Positions 8,901-17,374 of a DNA stretch of 64,000 bases are shown here, piece after piece; the stretch's first letter is position 1; every line of letters begins with the position of its first letter. Source of the DNA: Leptospiraceae bacterium (GTDB taxonomy: Bacteria > Spirochaetota > Leptospiria > Leptospirales > Leptonemataceae); contig JANXCF010000002.1 in assembly GCA_025059995.1 (NCBI GenBank), positions 372,001 to 436,000 on the forward strand, given 5' to 3'. Under the pieces are notes generated by a model. The model did no database searches. It saw only the letters and a list, made by a program, of their open reading frames with translations, and had not been told where the DNA came from. The position numbers and the translations under genes were made by a program.

Positions 8901-11900
8901 AAGAAAAGATACTTGTTATGTTTTTATCTGGAAATTGAAGTTTTGAACTTAAAAAATAATTATGCAATAGATAAAACCGATATTTTTCTCTAAAAACAAC
9001 AATCTTTTGATAATCTTTTAACTGAAGTAAGCAATAGGTGTATTTATAATAAAAATCATCCAAAATCCACGGATTTTCTATGTATAGTAAATTAAGGTTA
9101 GAATCAAGATAAGCAATGATTCGCTCATAGTAATTGGCGGCTTGTTTACAATTTTTTTGGTAGTAAAATACATCCCCGTAGATTTTTAAAATTTCAATAG
9201 TTTCTGTAGGTAAATCCAATCCTGTGATTTCTATGTAAAGTGCATTGATTTTTTCCAAGAATTCATTAGGTATGGGTTGGTTTTTTATGTTTGTATATTG
9301 AACATAGGTCTTGAAGTAGTTGACGTGAATTCTAAAATAGAGTCGATCCATCTCTAATTTTTTGTAGCTTTGGATCAATCGCTCAAATTCTTGTAGAGAC
9401 GCAAAGAAGATATTTTCGTCTTTTTTGGTGAGTCCTTCATAGTAAAGTAGCAGAGCTCGGATGTGATAGAATTCCAAGAGCTCTATTTCTACTTGTTCTT
9501 TGATGATTTCGTCATCTCTTTCTGTGAATTCGTAGTCTGGATTTTCAATTCTTCTTGCTTTTTCATATTCTGCTTTTCGGATTTGATAGTAGTCGCTTTT
9601 GAATTTATCTAATTTTTCTTTTAGTTGTTCGATTTTTCTTATAGCTTCTTTTCTTGCAGATTCTTCATTTAAATCTTGATGTTCTAATTCTTCAAAGATT
9701 ACATAAAAAGAATTCTTAAAGTTTTTATAATAATCAGTTGTGAATTGAAATTTATATGCTAATTCATAAGCTTCTTGAAATGCTTTGTAGGAACGTTCGT
9801 AATCCAAGAGTTGTTTATAAATGTAGCCTTCTTGATTTAACAAAGCTATGTATGCTTCCTTACCTAAACGAACATCGTAATCATACTTTTTGATGGTTTC
9901 TTTTTTCTCTTGTATGACTTTTAATAAAGAATCGACATCTTTTAGTTCCGAATAGGAATTCCTTTGAATCCCTAAAGAAATCAAATAACTACGTAGGCTG
10001 GGGATTTCATAAGGCATTCGGCTATCCCCGATAATGGCAAAATCTTCTCCAAATTTCATAAATAAACTAATTAACCTACCTCCCACGGTTTGAGGGATGA
10101 AGATTTCATCATTCCTTTTGAGTCCTACTTTGAGAGTTTCTTTCATGGCTTCTTCGGAAAACCTTAGAGCTCCCGAAAGATCAAGATTGTTCAAAGAATT
10201 CAAAGCAAGGAGATTGTAAATATTATAAACTTTAACTGCATCTTCTGTCTGGATATCTTCGATGATTTGCTGTAGTTCGTCAATGGCGTTGGTATAGTCT
10301 TTGCCATAGAAATAAATCAGGGTTTTGTAAGTTTTTAATACCAATAAAATATCTCTCCAGTATTGAATTTCCTGATCAAACTTAGTTTTCAGGTTATTTC
10401 TAAGTAAGGGAAGGGTTACTTTTTGGGGTTCTAATTTCGATATAGTGGCATTGTAGTTTTTTAGCTTCTCTTGATAGATAGAATCAAATAATGTGTATGA
10501 TTTGTCTAAATAAGAAATTGCTTTTAAGTATTCGTCTTCAAAAAAATACGCTTTGGCGAAGTAAAAGTAAAACAAAGCTTTCGTTTGAAAGTCTTGGTAA
10601 TCCCATATGGTTTCTTGAACCTTCTCGAAGTTTTCAATGGCTTTTTTATAATTTCGAACAATATAGTAATTCAAGCCCAAGTTCAAAAAAACCTCAGGTG
10701 AGGTCTTTTTGTTGGATAAATTTTGTATCTCAATTAGGCTTTCTAACAGAGTGATGTTTTTTTCAAAGAGCCTTTCAGGAAACGTGTTGGCATATAAATC
10801 CTGATAAAAAATGCCATCTGTTTGTTTTTTCGGTCGAATACCCGTTAAATAGCGAAATACCCGATCCACATAACCAGGGGGATTGAGTATAGAAGCTTCT
10901 TTTCGATAGTCGATATACGAATACAAATACGAAAGTAACAATGTTGCATCTTCGTTGGTTGGATCTAAAATCATAATGTATTGCAAGATGTACTCTGCTT
11001 CTTTGAGTTCGAGTAGAATTTCTCTTTTTCTACGGATCATTTCTTCATTCGAAATAGAATATCCTTTTCTGAAGAGATAATCATAATAGTTTTCTCTTTC
11101 GATGGACTTTCGGATTAAAGTATAAGCATGACCATATAAAACAGAGTAATCAAAGTTCTGCAAAGAACCTTTAAAAGCAATCTCTCGATAACCATAAAGT
11201 AAATCATTGAAAATTGTTCCTGCGAAAGGATCTTTTTCTACAAGTAAATTGGTGATTTCTTTTTGAGTTAAAAACAGAGCTCTTTTTTCTTCCCAATCAA
11301 TCAGATAACGAAAACGTTCTACAGAAAGATCAATCTTTAAGCGATGATAAAAGACCGACCATTTTTGGTAATAATCACGAAAAGAACCCGAAAGATGAAC
11401 ACTTATGAACAAAAGATTAATCATGTTTGCATAAGCATAGCTTGATAGATACATTAACTGGTTGGTTTCAAAAGCAAGTTCTATAGGGATTTGATTTTGA
11501 TTTTGGTATTCATTTCGATAAGTTCTGCAGAGGTTTTCATATCTACGTTCATATTCAACATAGTCATAAGAATCAATCAATTGTCCTGCTAAAGAATCAG
11601 GAGCACAAAATTCATCCAAATTGTCTTTATCAATCGCAGTTAAAGATACAAGGGGTGTTTGTAATAACTGAAATCCTTTTATGAATTCGTTTTCAATGGC
11701 TTCATAAATAAGTTTTGCCGCTTTTCTATATTTCATCACGTATTCATAGGATGATGAAATCAAACCTTCAATCTCATCTTCTCCTAGTTCTATGTTTAAG
11801 TTTTTGTCATAGGCATTGATAAAAGAATACCTTGCCTCTAAAAGTTCTTTTTCTAACCCTAATTTCTTATAGATTAGAATCTTCTGCCTCAAAATCAAAA

Positions 11901-13776
11901 GGTTTAAGTATTTATAATGAGGTTTTTGTAGATTGGTAAGGAGTTTGAGGGTTTCCAGTGCCTTAGTATATTCATTTTGCAGAAAATACTTTTGAGCAAT
12001 GGAATAGGAAATATAGTATTTGAGTTCTTCTGTTGGGGCTTTTTGTTGGAGATCTAGTAGCTGCGATAAGCTTTTTTTATCGAGTTCATCCAGCAAAGCC
12101 TCAGAATATGAAACCAACAAAGAAGGAAACTTCGATAAAGTCTCTAAGTAGCTTTCATTTGAGTTTAAATACTTTTGGGTTTGTAGGTTTTCTTTGATGA
12201 CTTCGAATTGTACAAAAGGGAACTTCACAAAAGAAGGTTCTACTTTTTGAAAGTAAGAAAATGCTAAGTTTTTGTTTTGACGAAGGTAAATATTTCCTAA
12301 ACGAAAGTAAAAATAGTTTTTAGTAAAAGAGTCTGGATTTTTCTTAAGAAATTCTTCTTCTAAATTTTGGAGTTTCCCAAGAGCCTTCTGGGTTTCATAA
12401 CTTCGTAATTGGTAAAAGATTTCAATCAAAGGGTTTTGAGAGATTCTGTTTTTGAAGTATTGTTCGAAATATTCAAGTTTTTGTTTGTCTTTTTGTTTTG
12501 AGTAAAATTCCATCAAATCAAAGATGACTTCTCCTTCAATCACAAGAAATTCAGGATGGTTTGTATCATAGTTTAATACAGATTGAAGGATTAGGGGATA
12601 GCTATGATGGTTTTGATTTTGTAAAGCAAAATCATATTGTAAAAAGGGCGATGATAGTTTTGGAATATTTCCTTCAGAAAAAGTCAGAAAAATATCTTTT
12701 TGGCGATAGTGATTAGAAATATAAAAAATGCTATCTTGTATGTAGCTTGAGATTTGGAGCTCTGTAATGTTTTTATCATCAGGAAGCACTTGGGAAATCA
12801 CAAGTCCATCAAAACTCATTTTGAGTATAGTAGAGTTGTCATAAGGATCAAAGCTTTGGTTTAAGTTTGTATCTCGGGGAATGTGAATAAAATAGATTTG
12901 ATTCTTTTGGGGATGGAGAGAAGGTTTGATGGCTAATCCATCAATCGGTTTTTCGAAAAATCTCGGAGTAATAGAAAGGATTTGATTCGTTGAGACATCC
13001 CAAATGCCAAATTCCGAAAGGATTTGTTGTCCTTGCATTTTATTGAATAAAATTTTTCCCTTTTGGTGGGTGGGATAGTACAAGGGTATGGGAAGGGCTT
13101 TCTCGGGTTTTTGTCTGACTTTACCATCTTCTAAATCAAAAGAAATACGCCAAAGGTAATAACCATCCGAGCACCGATTCGATAGGAAATAAATATAATC
13201 CTGATTTTCTACAACGAACGGAAAATCCTCAACGTATTTGCCCTTACACTTCGAATCAGAAGAAAAGTAATCATCGATAAATTTTGATAAGTTTTGGGAA
13301 TATTGCCAGTAGTTCAAACGTATACGTCTTGTAATATAAGCCTCAAAAATTTCTTTGGGGTTAATGTAGGTGAAGTATATATCACCGTTAATATCATCAT
13401 TATACGACACAAAGAGAAGAAGATACAAATCTTCGTGGATTTTTTTTAGATAGGGTCTTGTTTGTTTCGCAGGATGCTCAATAATTTTTAGTTGCAAGAC
13501 AGTATTTAAATCCCTCAACCAGAGATCCAGATTGCCTGCATCGTTTGATGCAAAAATCAAGTATCCATCATCAGAAACGAAAAAAGTTTCTTCTTCAAAA
13601 GGCTGAACAACAATGGGAAATGGCTCGTGGAATTTTTCTTTATAGTGTTTTTGCAGAAGCGGTTGGTAATAAAACTCAGGGATTTTACGTATGGGCGGAG
13701 TATAACAAGCAGCTCCAATAAAAATCAGTAGTAAAAATAAAACTTTATCTTTTATACCAACCAATTTTTGGATCAT
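5944..13776 (-). CDS. Giant TPR lipoprotein with N-terminal beta-propeller (2610 residues)
   Basis: The largest gene of the window. A signal peptide ends in IGAAC with Cys24, a lipobox acceptable for spirochaetes, so it is probably lipid-anchored in the envelope. Residues about 60-360 carry PD40/WD40-like strands (YLIFASND-GNLDLW near 73-86, and an IYFLSNRC-DGYYLW repeat), suggesting a TolB-like propeller. Most of the rest is helical with many TPR-like units (for example NLGLNYYIVRNYKKAIENF). A mixed alpha/beta segment near 1690-1890 and the extreme C-terminus (about 2350-2610, ending PYFVKPFVHSLVE) resemble CHAT caspase-like domains, but I see no convincing catalytic His/Cys pair. The start overlaps the upstream lipoprotein gene by 32 bases, behind GGGTGGA. 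Function unknown; a periplasmic or surface scaffold is inferred. Confidence 0.82.
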   Translation of the reverse strand: MIQKLVGIKDKVLFLLLIFIGAACYTPPIRKIPEFYYQPLLQKHYKEKFHEPFPIVVQPFEEETFFVSDDGYLIFASNDAGNLDLWLRDLNTVLQLKIIEHPAKQTRPYLKKIHEDLYLLLFVSYNDDINGDIYFTYINPKEIFEAYITRRIRLNYWQYSQNLSKFIDDYFSSDSKCKGKYVEDFPFVVENQDYIYFLSNRCSDGYYLWRISFDLEDGKVRQKPEKALPIPLYYPTHQKGKILFNKMQGQQILSEFGIWDVSTNQILSITPRFFEKPIDGLAIKPSLHPQKNQIYFIHIPRDTNLNQSFDPYDNSTILKMSFDGLVISQVLPDDKNITELQISSYIQDSIFYISNHYRQKDIFLTFSEGNIPKLSSPFLQYDFALQNQNHHSYPLILQSVLNYDTNHPEFLVIEGEVIFDLMEFYSKQKDKQKLEYFEQYFKNRISQNPLIEIFYQLRSYETQKALGKLQNLEEEFLKKNPDSFTKNYFYFRLGNIYLRQNKNLAFSYFQKVEPSFVKFPFVQFEVIKENLQTQKYLNSNESYLETLSKFPSLLVSYSEALLDELDKKSLSQLLDLQQKAPTEELKYYISYSIAQKYFLQNEYTKALETLKLLTNLQKPHYKYLNLLILRQKILIYKKLGLEKELLEARYSFINAYDKNLNIELGEDEIEGLISSSYEYVMKYRKAAKLIYEAIENEFIKGFQLLQTPLVSLTAIDKDNLDEFCAPDSLAGQLIDSYDYVEYERRYENLCRTYRNEYQNQNQIPIELAFETNQLMYLSSYAYANMINLLFISVHLSGSFRDYYQKWSVFYHRLKIDLSVERFRYLIDWEEKRALFLTQKEITNLLVEKDPFAGTIFNDLLYGYREIAFKGSLQNFDYSVLYGHAYTLIRKSIERENYYDYLFRKGYSISNEEMIRRKREILLELKEAEYILQYIMILDPTNEDATLLLSYLYSYIDYRKEASILNPPGYVDRVFRYLTGIRPKKQTDGIFYQDLYANTFPERLFEKNITLLESLIEIQNLSNKKTSPEVFLNLGLNYYIVRNYKKAIENFEKVQETIWDYQDFQTKALFYFYFAKAYFFEDEYLKAISYLDKSYTLFDSIYQEKLKNYNATISKLEPQKVTLPLLRNNLKTKFDQEIQYWRDILLVLKTYKTLIYFYGKDYTNAIDELQQIIEDIQTEDAVKVYNIYNLLALNSLNNLDLSGALRFSEEAMKETLKVGLKRNDEIFIPQTVGGRLISLFMKFGEDFAIIGDSRMPYEIPSLRSYLISLGIQRNSYSELKDVDSLLKVIQEKKETIKKYDYDVRLGKEAYIALLNQEGYIYKQLLDYERSYKAFQEAYELAYKFQFTTDYYKNFKNSFYVIFEELEHQDLNEESARKEAIRKIEQLKEKLDKFKSDYYQIRKAEYEKARRIENPDYEFTERDDEIIKEQVEIELLEFYHIRALLLYYEGLTKKDENIFFASLQEFERLIQSYKKLEMDRLYFRIHVNYFKTYVQYTNIKNQPIPNEFLEKINALYIEITGLDLPTETIEILKIYGDVFYYQKNCKQAANYYERIIAYLDSNLNLLYIENPWILDDFYYKYTYCLLQLKDYQKIVVFREKYRFYLLHNYFLSSKLQFPDKNITSIFSSWIRVIEIIRNLKQLEIQERLQEKNVKILKEQIQKHYKIYQILKEKFVSYYPQFQDFLFPQRINFNQNNNPQIIFFFSYERDSCLSYYKNKFLYEELFLPSDIQKCAKEKNVVLIPDKYSYFRIKPYYDFLKGQSNVVLRSSIFETYPVHITQPDDLKTIAFKNLFNHNPNTVIPEQDYKEFTLSPLAFLMNTRSNGIGASFRSHFTASIVKIHSNKNPHFSFDSLWISYEFFHKLGASTIMDPQNLTWGILGYHQDNLKNYKKELAKKTLEKGLKLYKTSPQEALFYFSLSDSYEEDLKTKNYILGALIRTKNPLYKTYQEMLKQKIKEKGSRLEELRYYVMVLNAFSYTQDYQQIQETLKELNQIYPHKEKLQIYQNTIDILMELSKPTPNYQKVEEVIYNKQYDTSFTDILIEKLQHHALYHMANHIAGKYEVYKEDYIKNEIYINFLKLKGSFKELNSNFEDPNLKLLNNLYQNKFDLIVQTLREEYIENFQDKRYPTRIAFYEYLKNIYQDKNLNLEKFLCQNGKRNQCQDFTEIDEFVYLQFSLQNIPFDTYKVIHQNWNSLLPLIFEKSCFRGVLFLSRILSRYIQNFEYQTAFSFYQKYQNQYQCIFHKESEKYVQEILNPLLILRAMQYKIDDSFILKVVERFPKTKGIAENIIKLLFEPPENLKANLEKFPWSEIDENYHKNIYDILLKNLLKKNQIRDFQNIAFMKDTEDKNYTDKFSRIQKVLNQEEDFVSIIELDGDTYFCSIKQQECKKLNIQSLDFRLQLQRYFYEKTYFQSEYEKTELLVDFYSKIPYSHPQTRKTYLWLSGSHKEAPIPYRENLYFVFYPLDFEEKRKPFIKNEIPKFEVITESKQKRFNDLELIASFKNNAHKGKGLLLVSFFPKQSNENVLYFLLKNKKKEYELFSKPDFPVIPHKGNGILIPTWSESTGIRIFQKIFEIPSANLSQRLTMTYREFALKNNYEPYFVKPFVHSLVE

Positions 13777-14350
13777 AGTTCCACCCTAAATGACGAAAAG
13801 ATTTTTTATAACTTTCTAAAAAGCTCTGAGCGAGTTGTTGGTCTTTTTTCTGTAAGAACAAAACAACCTTTTCTTTGTTTTGGTTCATTATCAAAATGCC
13901 TTGCTGAGCTAATTCAAGATGTTTGAAATCTGTGGTTTTTCGATAAGTTTCGGGAACCAAAAGAAAATTCCCAAAGCCATCGATTCCAATATAATCCCGA
14001 AGCATGTAGTATTCCATCATGCTTTTGTAGAGCTCTAACTTTTCTAAGGGTTCGCGGATTTCCTCGTAGATGGTAAGTTGCTTCTCTCTTATGGGATTAA
14101 CAAAGTTGGATGAGGTAATTATCCATCCTTCCGGAACCAATTCTGTTTTTTCTCCCAAAATTTGTTTCTCTATGGCTGTTTTTTCTGATGTCAACGTGAT
14201 GGGAGGAACATCAACGGAAATGCAACTTTTATCAAAAATCCAGCTGGTTAAAGGATTTTGTAAGGGATTTACAACTTCATTCACTGTGGCACAATAGGAA
14301 AAATAAGAAAAAAAAGAAACCAATAAAATTATCCATCTGAATTTAATCAT
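13745..14350 (-). CDS. Small predicted lipoprotein
   Basis: A 201-residue protein with a hydrophobic signal peptide followed by FSYC, Cys20 being the probable lipidation site (a relaxed spirochaetal lipobox). The mature part is hydrophilic. It includes a segment around EKTAIEKQILGEKTELVPEGW that recalls DUF1318-type lipoproteins, though I hold that comparison only weakly. It ends in GWYKR. The gene begins four bases after the AsmA-like gene, behind a GGAG site in that gene's last codons, and runs 32 bases into the giant lipoprotein gene, so the three are almost certainly co-transcribed and co-translated. It may be the outer-membrane or periplasmic partner of the AsmA-like protein, as YnbE is for YdbH in E. 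coli. That is an analogy, not shown homology. Confidence 0.75.
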   Translation of the reverse strand: MIKFRWIILLVSFFSYFSYCATVNEVVNPLQNPLTSWIFDKSCISVDVPPITLTSEKTAIEKQILGEKTELVPEGWIITSSNFVNPIREKQLTIYEEIREPLEKLELYKSMMEYYMLRDYIGIDGFGNFLLVPETYRKTTDFKHLELAQQGILIMNQNKEKVVLFLQKKDQQLAQSFLESYKKSFRHLGWNYDPKIGWYKR

Positions 14351-14354
14351 AGCT

Positions 14355-17345
14355 TTACTCCAATTCCATCTGGATTTCTTTTTCGCTACGTTTGATAAAC
14401 TCAGCTAAGGGGATTCTTTCTTGGCGGATTTCTTCTTCCCTTGGACGTATGAGCCGGGATAACGAGAAAAACCCAGGACTCGAAACTCGAATAGAAGTAT
14501 ATACCAATCCGTTTTTTAATTCTAAATCGATGGAATTGATCCGTAAAGTGTTATTCACTACCGAAGCTACAATCGTAGGAGCAATGATTCGAACCAAAAA
14601 GCCTCCAAAATCCTTGCTGATTTGATAGACGGAAACCGACATTTCGGTGGTTGTAAAAAAATCTTGAAGGTTAAAAGTTCTTATCTTTGCATAACCACTC
14701 AAAATACCTTTAAATACATTTTCTGCTTTTGGAAAAAGGGAGTTCAAATCGAAATTCACGATATATAGATCACCTTGTAATTCCATATGATTGGGTTGCA
14801 AGTTTGAAAGGTTGAAATAAAAATTTTTCAACTCAATATCTCCGTTTTTTTGATCCTTCAAAAAAGAAGAAAATCTCAAATAGGGAATCCACAAAATATT
14901 TTTTTGATAACTGAGATATCCTTCAATCGCTTTGTTGTTTTTACTACCTAAATAATAAAACCCTTCTTTGAAATAGGCATTATCGATACTATAATTCGAA
15001 CGAATGCTTTGAACAACGAAATTAGGCTGAGGCAAAGAAAAAAATTCTTCTTTCTGAAAAGAAACAGGGAATTTTTCTTCTAACTGATGTTCAAACGGCA
15101 AAGTTAGGTTGACATTCTGAACCTCATAGAACCGACACAACTCTTTGTTGGGAGAATCACAAGGTAGAATATATTTTACATCAAAGTTTCGGATGAACAA
15201 ATTACCTTGGATTTGCTTTCCTAAGATGTCTACTTCTAACAAAAGGTTTCCTCGAAGAAAAAGATTTTTATATACCTCAGCAGTCTTATAATTTTGGTAT
15301 TGGAACAATATTTCCAATCGTGGTTCCCACTCTCGTTTTTTTACTAACGCTCCTTTGGTTTTGAGAATCAAGTTTTGATCCCAACCTTGTAAAAAAAGTT
15401 CATCAAAAGAAATCTTCGATGGATTTTGTTTGATATCTGTTTTGATTAAAATTTCTGTTGGATGTAGTGAAGGAAGAAGCAAAGATAAATTCCCTCGATA
15501 TTGACTCTCTTGAGAAAAAGTCAGCTCTGCTTTTCCTTTTAAGAAGATGCCTTCTTTTAAGATTCCTTTTAAGGGTTGGATTTGAGGTTTTAAACTTAGT
15601 GGGATGTTGTCTTCAAAAACTCCAAATTGAAAGCTCAAATCTTTTAGATCAATCAAAATGTTTTGATAAGAAGAAAACTCCATTTGGGAGTTTCCTTTCA
15701 AAGTTAAGATTGATTGTTTTGCTGAGTCAGAAATTAAAAGTCTTTCTACATCAACAAAGATCTTTGTTAAATCTAAAAGATGGATCATCCCCGAAGCCAA
15801 AAGTTCTAAGTGGTGTTTTTTTGAGTATGAATTTTCAAAAAGGTATTGTAATTCCTTTCCTGTAAGTTTTGCTTGTAGAGTTATGTTTTGAATTGTTTTG
15901 TCTATAATTCCATTCAATTCTAAAGAAGCGTTCCCCAAAAGAAAGGGTTTTGTGAAGGTATCCAAAAGAAAATTTTCGATGATAAGTTTTGTATTAATGT
16001 TATCGTAAATATTTCCCGTGAGGGTGATGTTGGATGTAAGAAATTGGGATTTCAAAACTAAGTAATGGATTTCTTTGATAAAACCTAAAACTAAATTCGA
16101 TGGGGTTTCTTGTTGATTAGCCGGCGGGGAATAAAAAAAAGAAGAAATATCAAACTTTCCTTCTATTCCAAAAAACAGATTCTTCACAGAATAATCTTCG
16201 AAGTAAAAATAATCTGATCGTAGCTTGAGCTTTCCAAATATATCTTTAATATGTCCTTGAAGGTTGATTTCTTCGAAAGAGAGATTTCCTCCTAACCGAA
16301 TGGGTTTATCTAAGATGAACGAAAGGATCTTGCTATAATTTTCAAAAGAAAATTTACTATGAGGGTTTGCTTTTTGAGAAATTTCTATAAAACTATTGTC
16401 TTGGTCATATTGGAATTTACCAATCAGAAATAAAAGATAATTTTGGTTTTCTTGTAAAGAGACTTGTTCAATGATATATAAATTTTCTTTGGGTTGGTAT
16501 TGGATTTTGATGAGGAATTCTGTGTTTGTTGAAATCTTTTGCTTTTCGATCTGTAGATCCTTTACTTGTAGCTGGGTATTTAGATGAAAAGTATAGGGTT
16601 CTTCTTTTTTGTAAAGCTTTAAGTTGATAATAGGATTAGAAGAGAATGCATAACTTTTTTGATATTCAAGAGAAAATTCTTTTTGAGGATTCAATTCTAT
16701 GAGGACATCATCAATGAGATCTAAAAGCTTAAGATTTAGCGGAATTTCTGAGAATCTTTTCGATACAAGTCCTGTGATTAACGTCAGGTTTTGGATTTGT
16801 AGGGATTCTATGGTTTTTTTGGTTTTTTGGATGGTTTGATCTTTTTTGTAGAGAAAGCTGAGGTTTTGAATTTTTATAAGAAAATACAATTTAATGGGTA
16901 AGTAGAGAGAAATTTTTTCTGGGAGCGGTTCTTCTTGTGGTGGGGACTCTTCTTCCGGTAGTTTTCCAATCAGACTTTCGAAATTCCAGCGGTCATCAAG
17001 TTGGTATAAGAAAATATTCGGTTCTACGAGAGAAATTTCTCGAATTCCTATGTCTCCAATCAGAATTCCCAAAAGAAAATAATCAATCTTGATTTTTTTC
17101 ACTTCAATAAATGAAGTGTTTGTGATTTTATCAAAAATCTTTAGGTTATCCACGTCAATACCCGTAAAAAGCCCAACTTTGTTAACGTGATATTCAATCA
17201 CCGCATCAGGGAAAAGTTCAGCAAGGTAAGGCTTCAAAAATCGGTTGAGAAAAAACGCAGAAACTATGAAATTGTATAGGAAGATCAAAAGAACAAACAA
17301 ACTTCCCAAAAGAATTTTAAAAGCATTCGCTTTTAACCACTTCAT
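14355..17345 (-). CDS. AsmA-like (YdbH/TamB-type) envelope protein
   Basis: A 996-residue protein with one N-terminal transmembrane helix (about 10-32) followed by a long, beta-strand-rich periplasmic region. The opening after the helix, with a YHVNKVGLFTGIDVDNLKIF segment, is the chorein-like N-terminal pattern of AsmA-superfamily proteins. Repeated phrases of the type LQGDLYIVNF and IELKNFYFNL fit a long beta-groove. Bacterial relatives (TamB, YhdP, YdbH) bridge inner and outer membranes and carry phospholipids. It is the first gene of the operon with the small and giant lipoproteins. Its last codons provide the ribosome site for the next gene. Family level is well supported; the transport role here is inferred. 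Confidence 0.75.
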   Translation of the reverse strand: MKWLKANAFKILLGSLFVLLIFLYNFIVSAFFLNRFLKPYLAELFPDAVIEYHVNKVGLFTGIDVDNLKIFDKITNTSFIEVKKIKIDYFLLGILIGDIGIREISLVEPNIFLYQLDDRWNFESLIGKLPEEESPPQEEPLPEKISLYLPIKLYFLIKIQNLSFLYKKDQTIQKTKKTIESLQIQNLTLITGLVSKRFSEIPLNLKLLDLIDDVLIELNPQKEFSLEYQKSYAFSSNPIINLKLYKKEEPYTFHLNTQLQVKDLQIEKQKISTNTEFLIKIQYQPKENLYIIEQVSLQENQNYLLFLIGKFQYDQDNSFIEISQKANPHSKFSFENYSKILSFILDKPIRLGGNLSFEEINLQGHIKDIFGKLKLRSDYFYFEDYSVKNLFFGIEGKFDISSFFYSPPANQQETPSNLVLGFIKEIHYLVLKSQFLTSNITLTGNIYDNINTKLIIENFLLDTFTKPFLLGNASLELNGIIDKTIQNITLQAKLTGKELQYLFENSYSKKHHLELLASGMIHLLDLTKIFVDVERLLISDSAKQSILTLKGNSQMEFSSYQNILIDLKDLSFQFGVFEDNIPLSLKPQIQPLKGILKEGIFLKGKAELTFSQESQYRGNLSLLLPSLHPTEILIKTDIKQNPSKISFDELFLQGWDQNLILKTKGALVKKREWEPRLEILFQYQNYKTAEVYKNLFLRGNLLLEVDILGKQIQGNLFIRNFDVKYILPCDSPNKELCRFYEVQNVNLTLPFEHQLEEKFPVSFQKEEFFSLPQPNFVVQSIRSNYSIDNAYFKEGFYYLGSKNNKAIEGYLSYQKNILWIPYLRFSSFLKDQKNGDIELKNFYFNLSNLQPNHMELQGDLYIVNFDLNSLFPKAENVFKGILSGYAKIRTFNLQDFFTTTEMSVSVYQISKDFGGFLVRIIAPTIVASVVNNTLRINSIDLELKNGLVYTSIRVSSPGFFSLSRLIRPREEEIRQERIPLAEFIKRSEKEIQMELE

Positions 17346-17374
17346 TTTTTCGGGAATCCTTTTAATTTCTGAGA

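Noticed and set aside
15458-15865. 135-codon plus-strand open frame
   Set aside because: Antisense to the AsmA-like gene with Leu/Lys runs created by its codon bias; no start signals.
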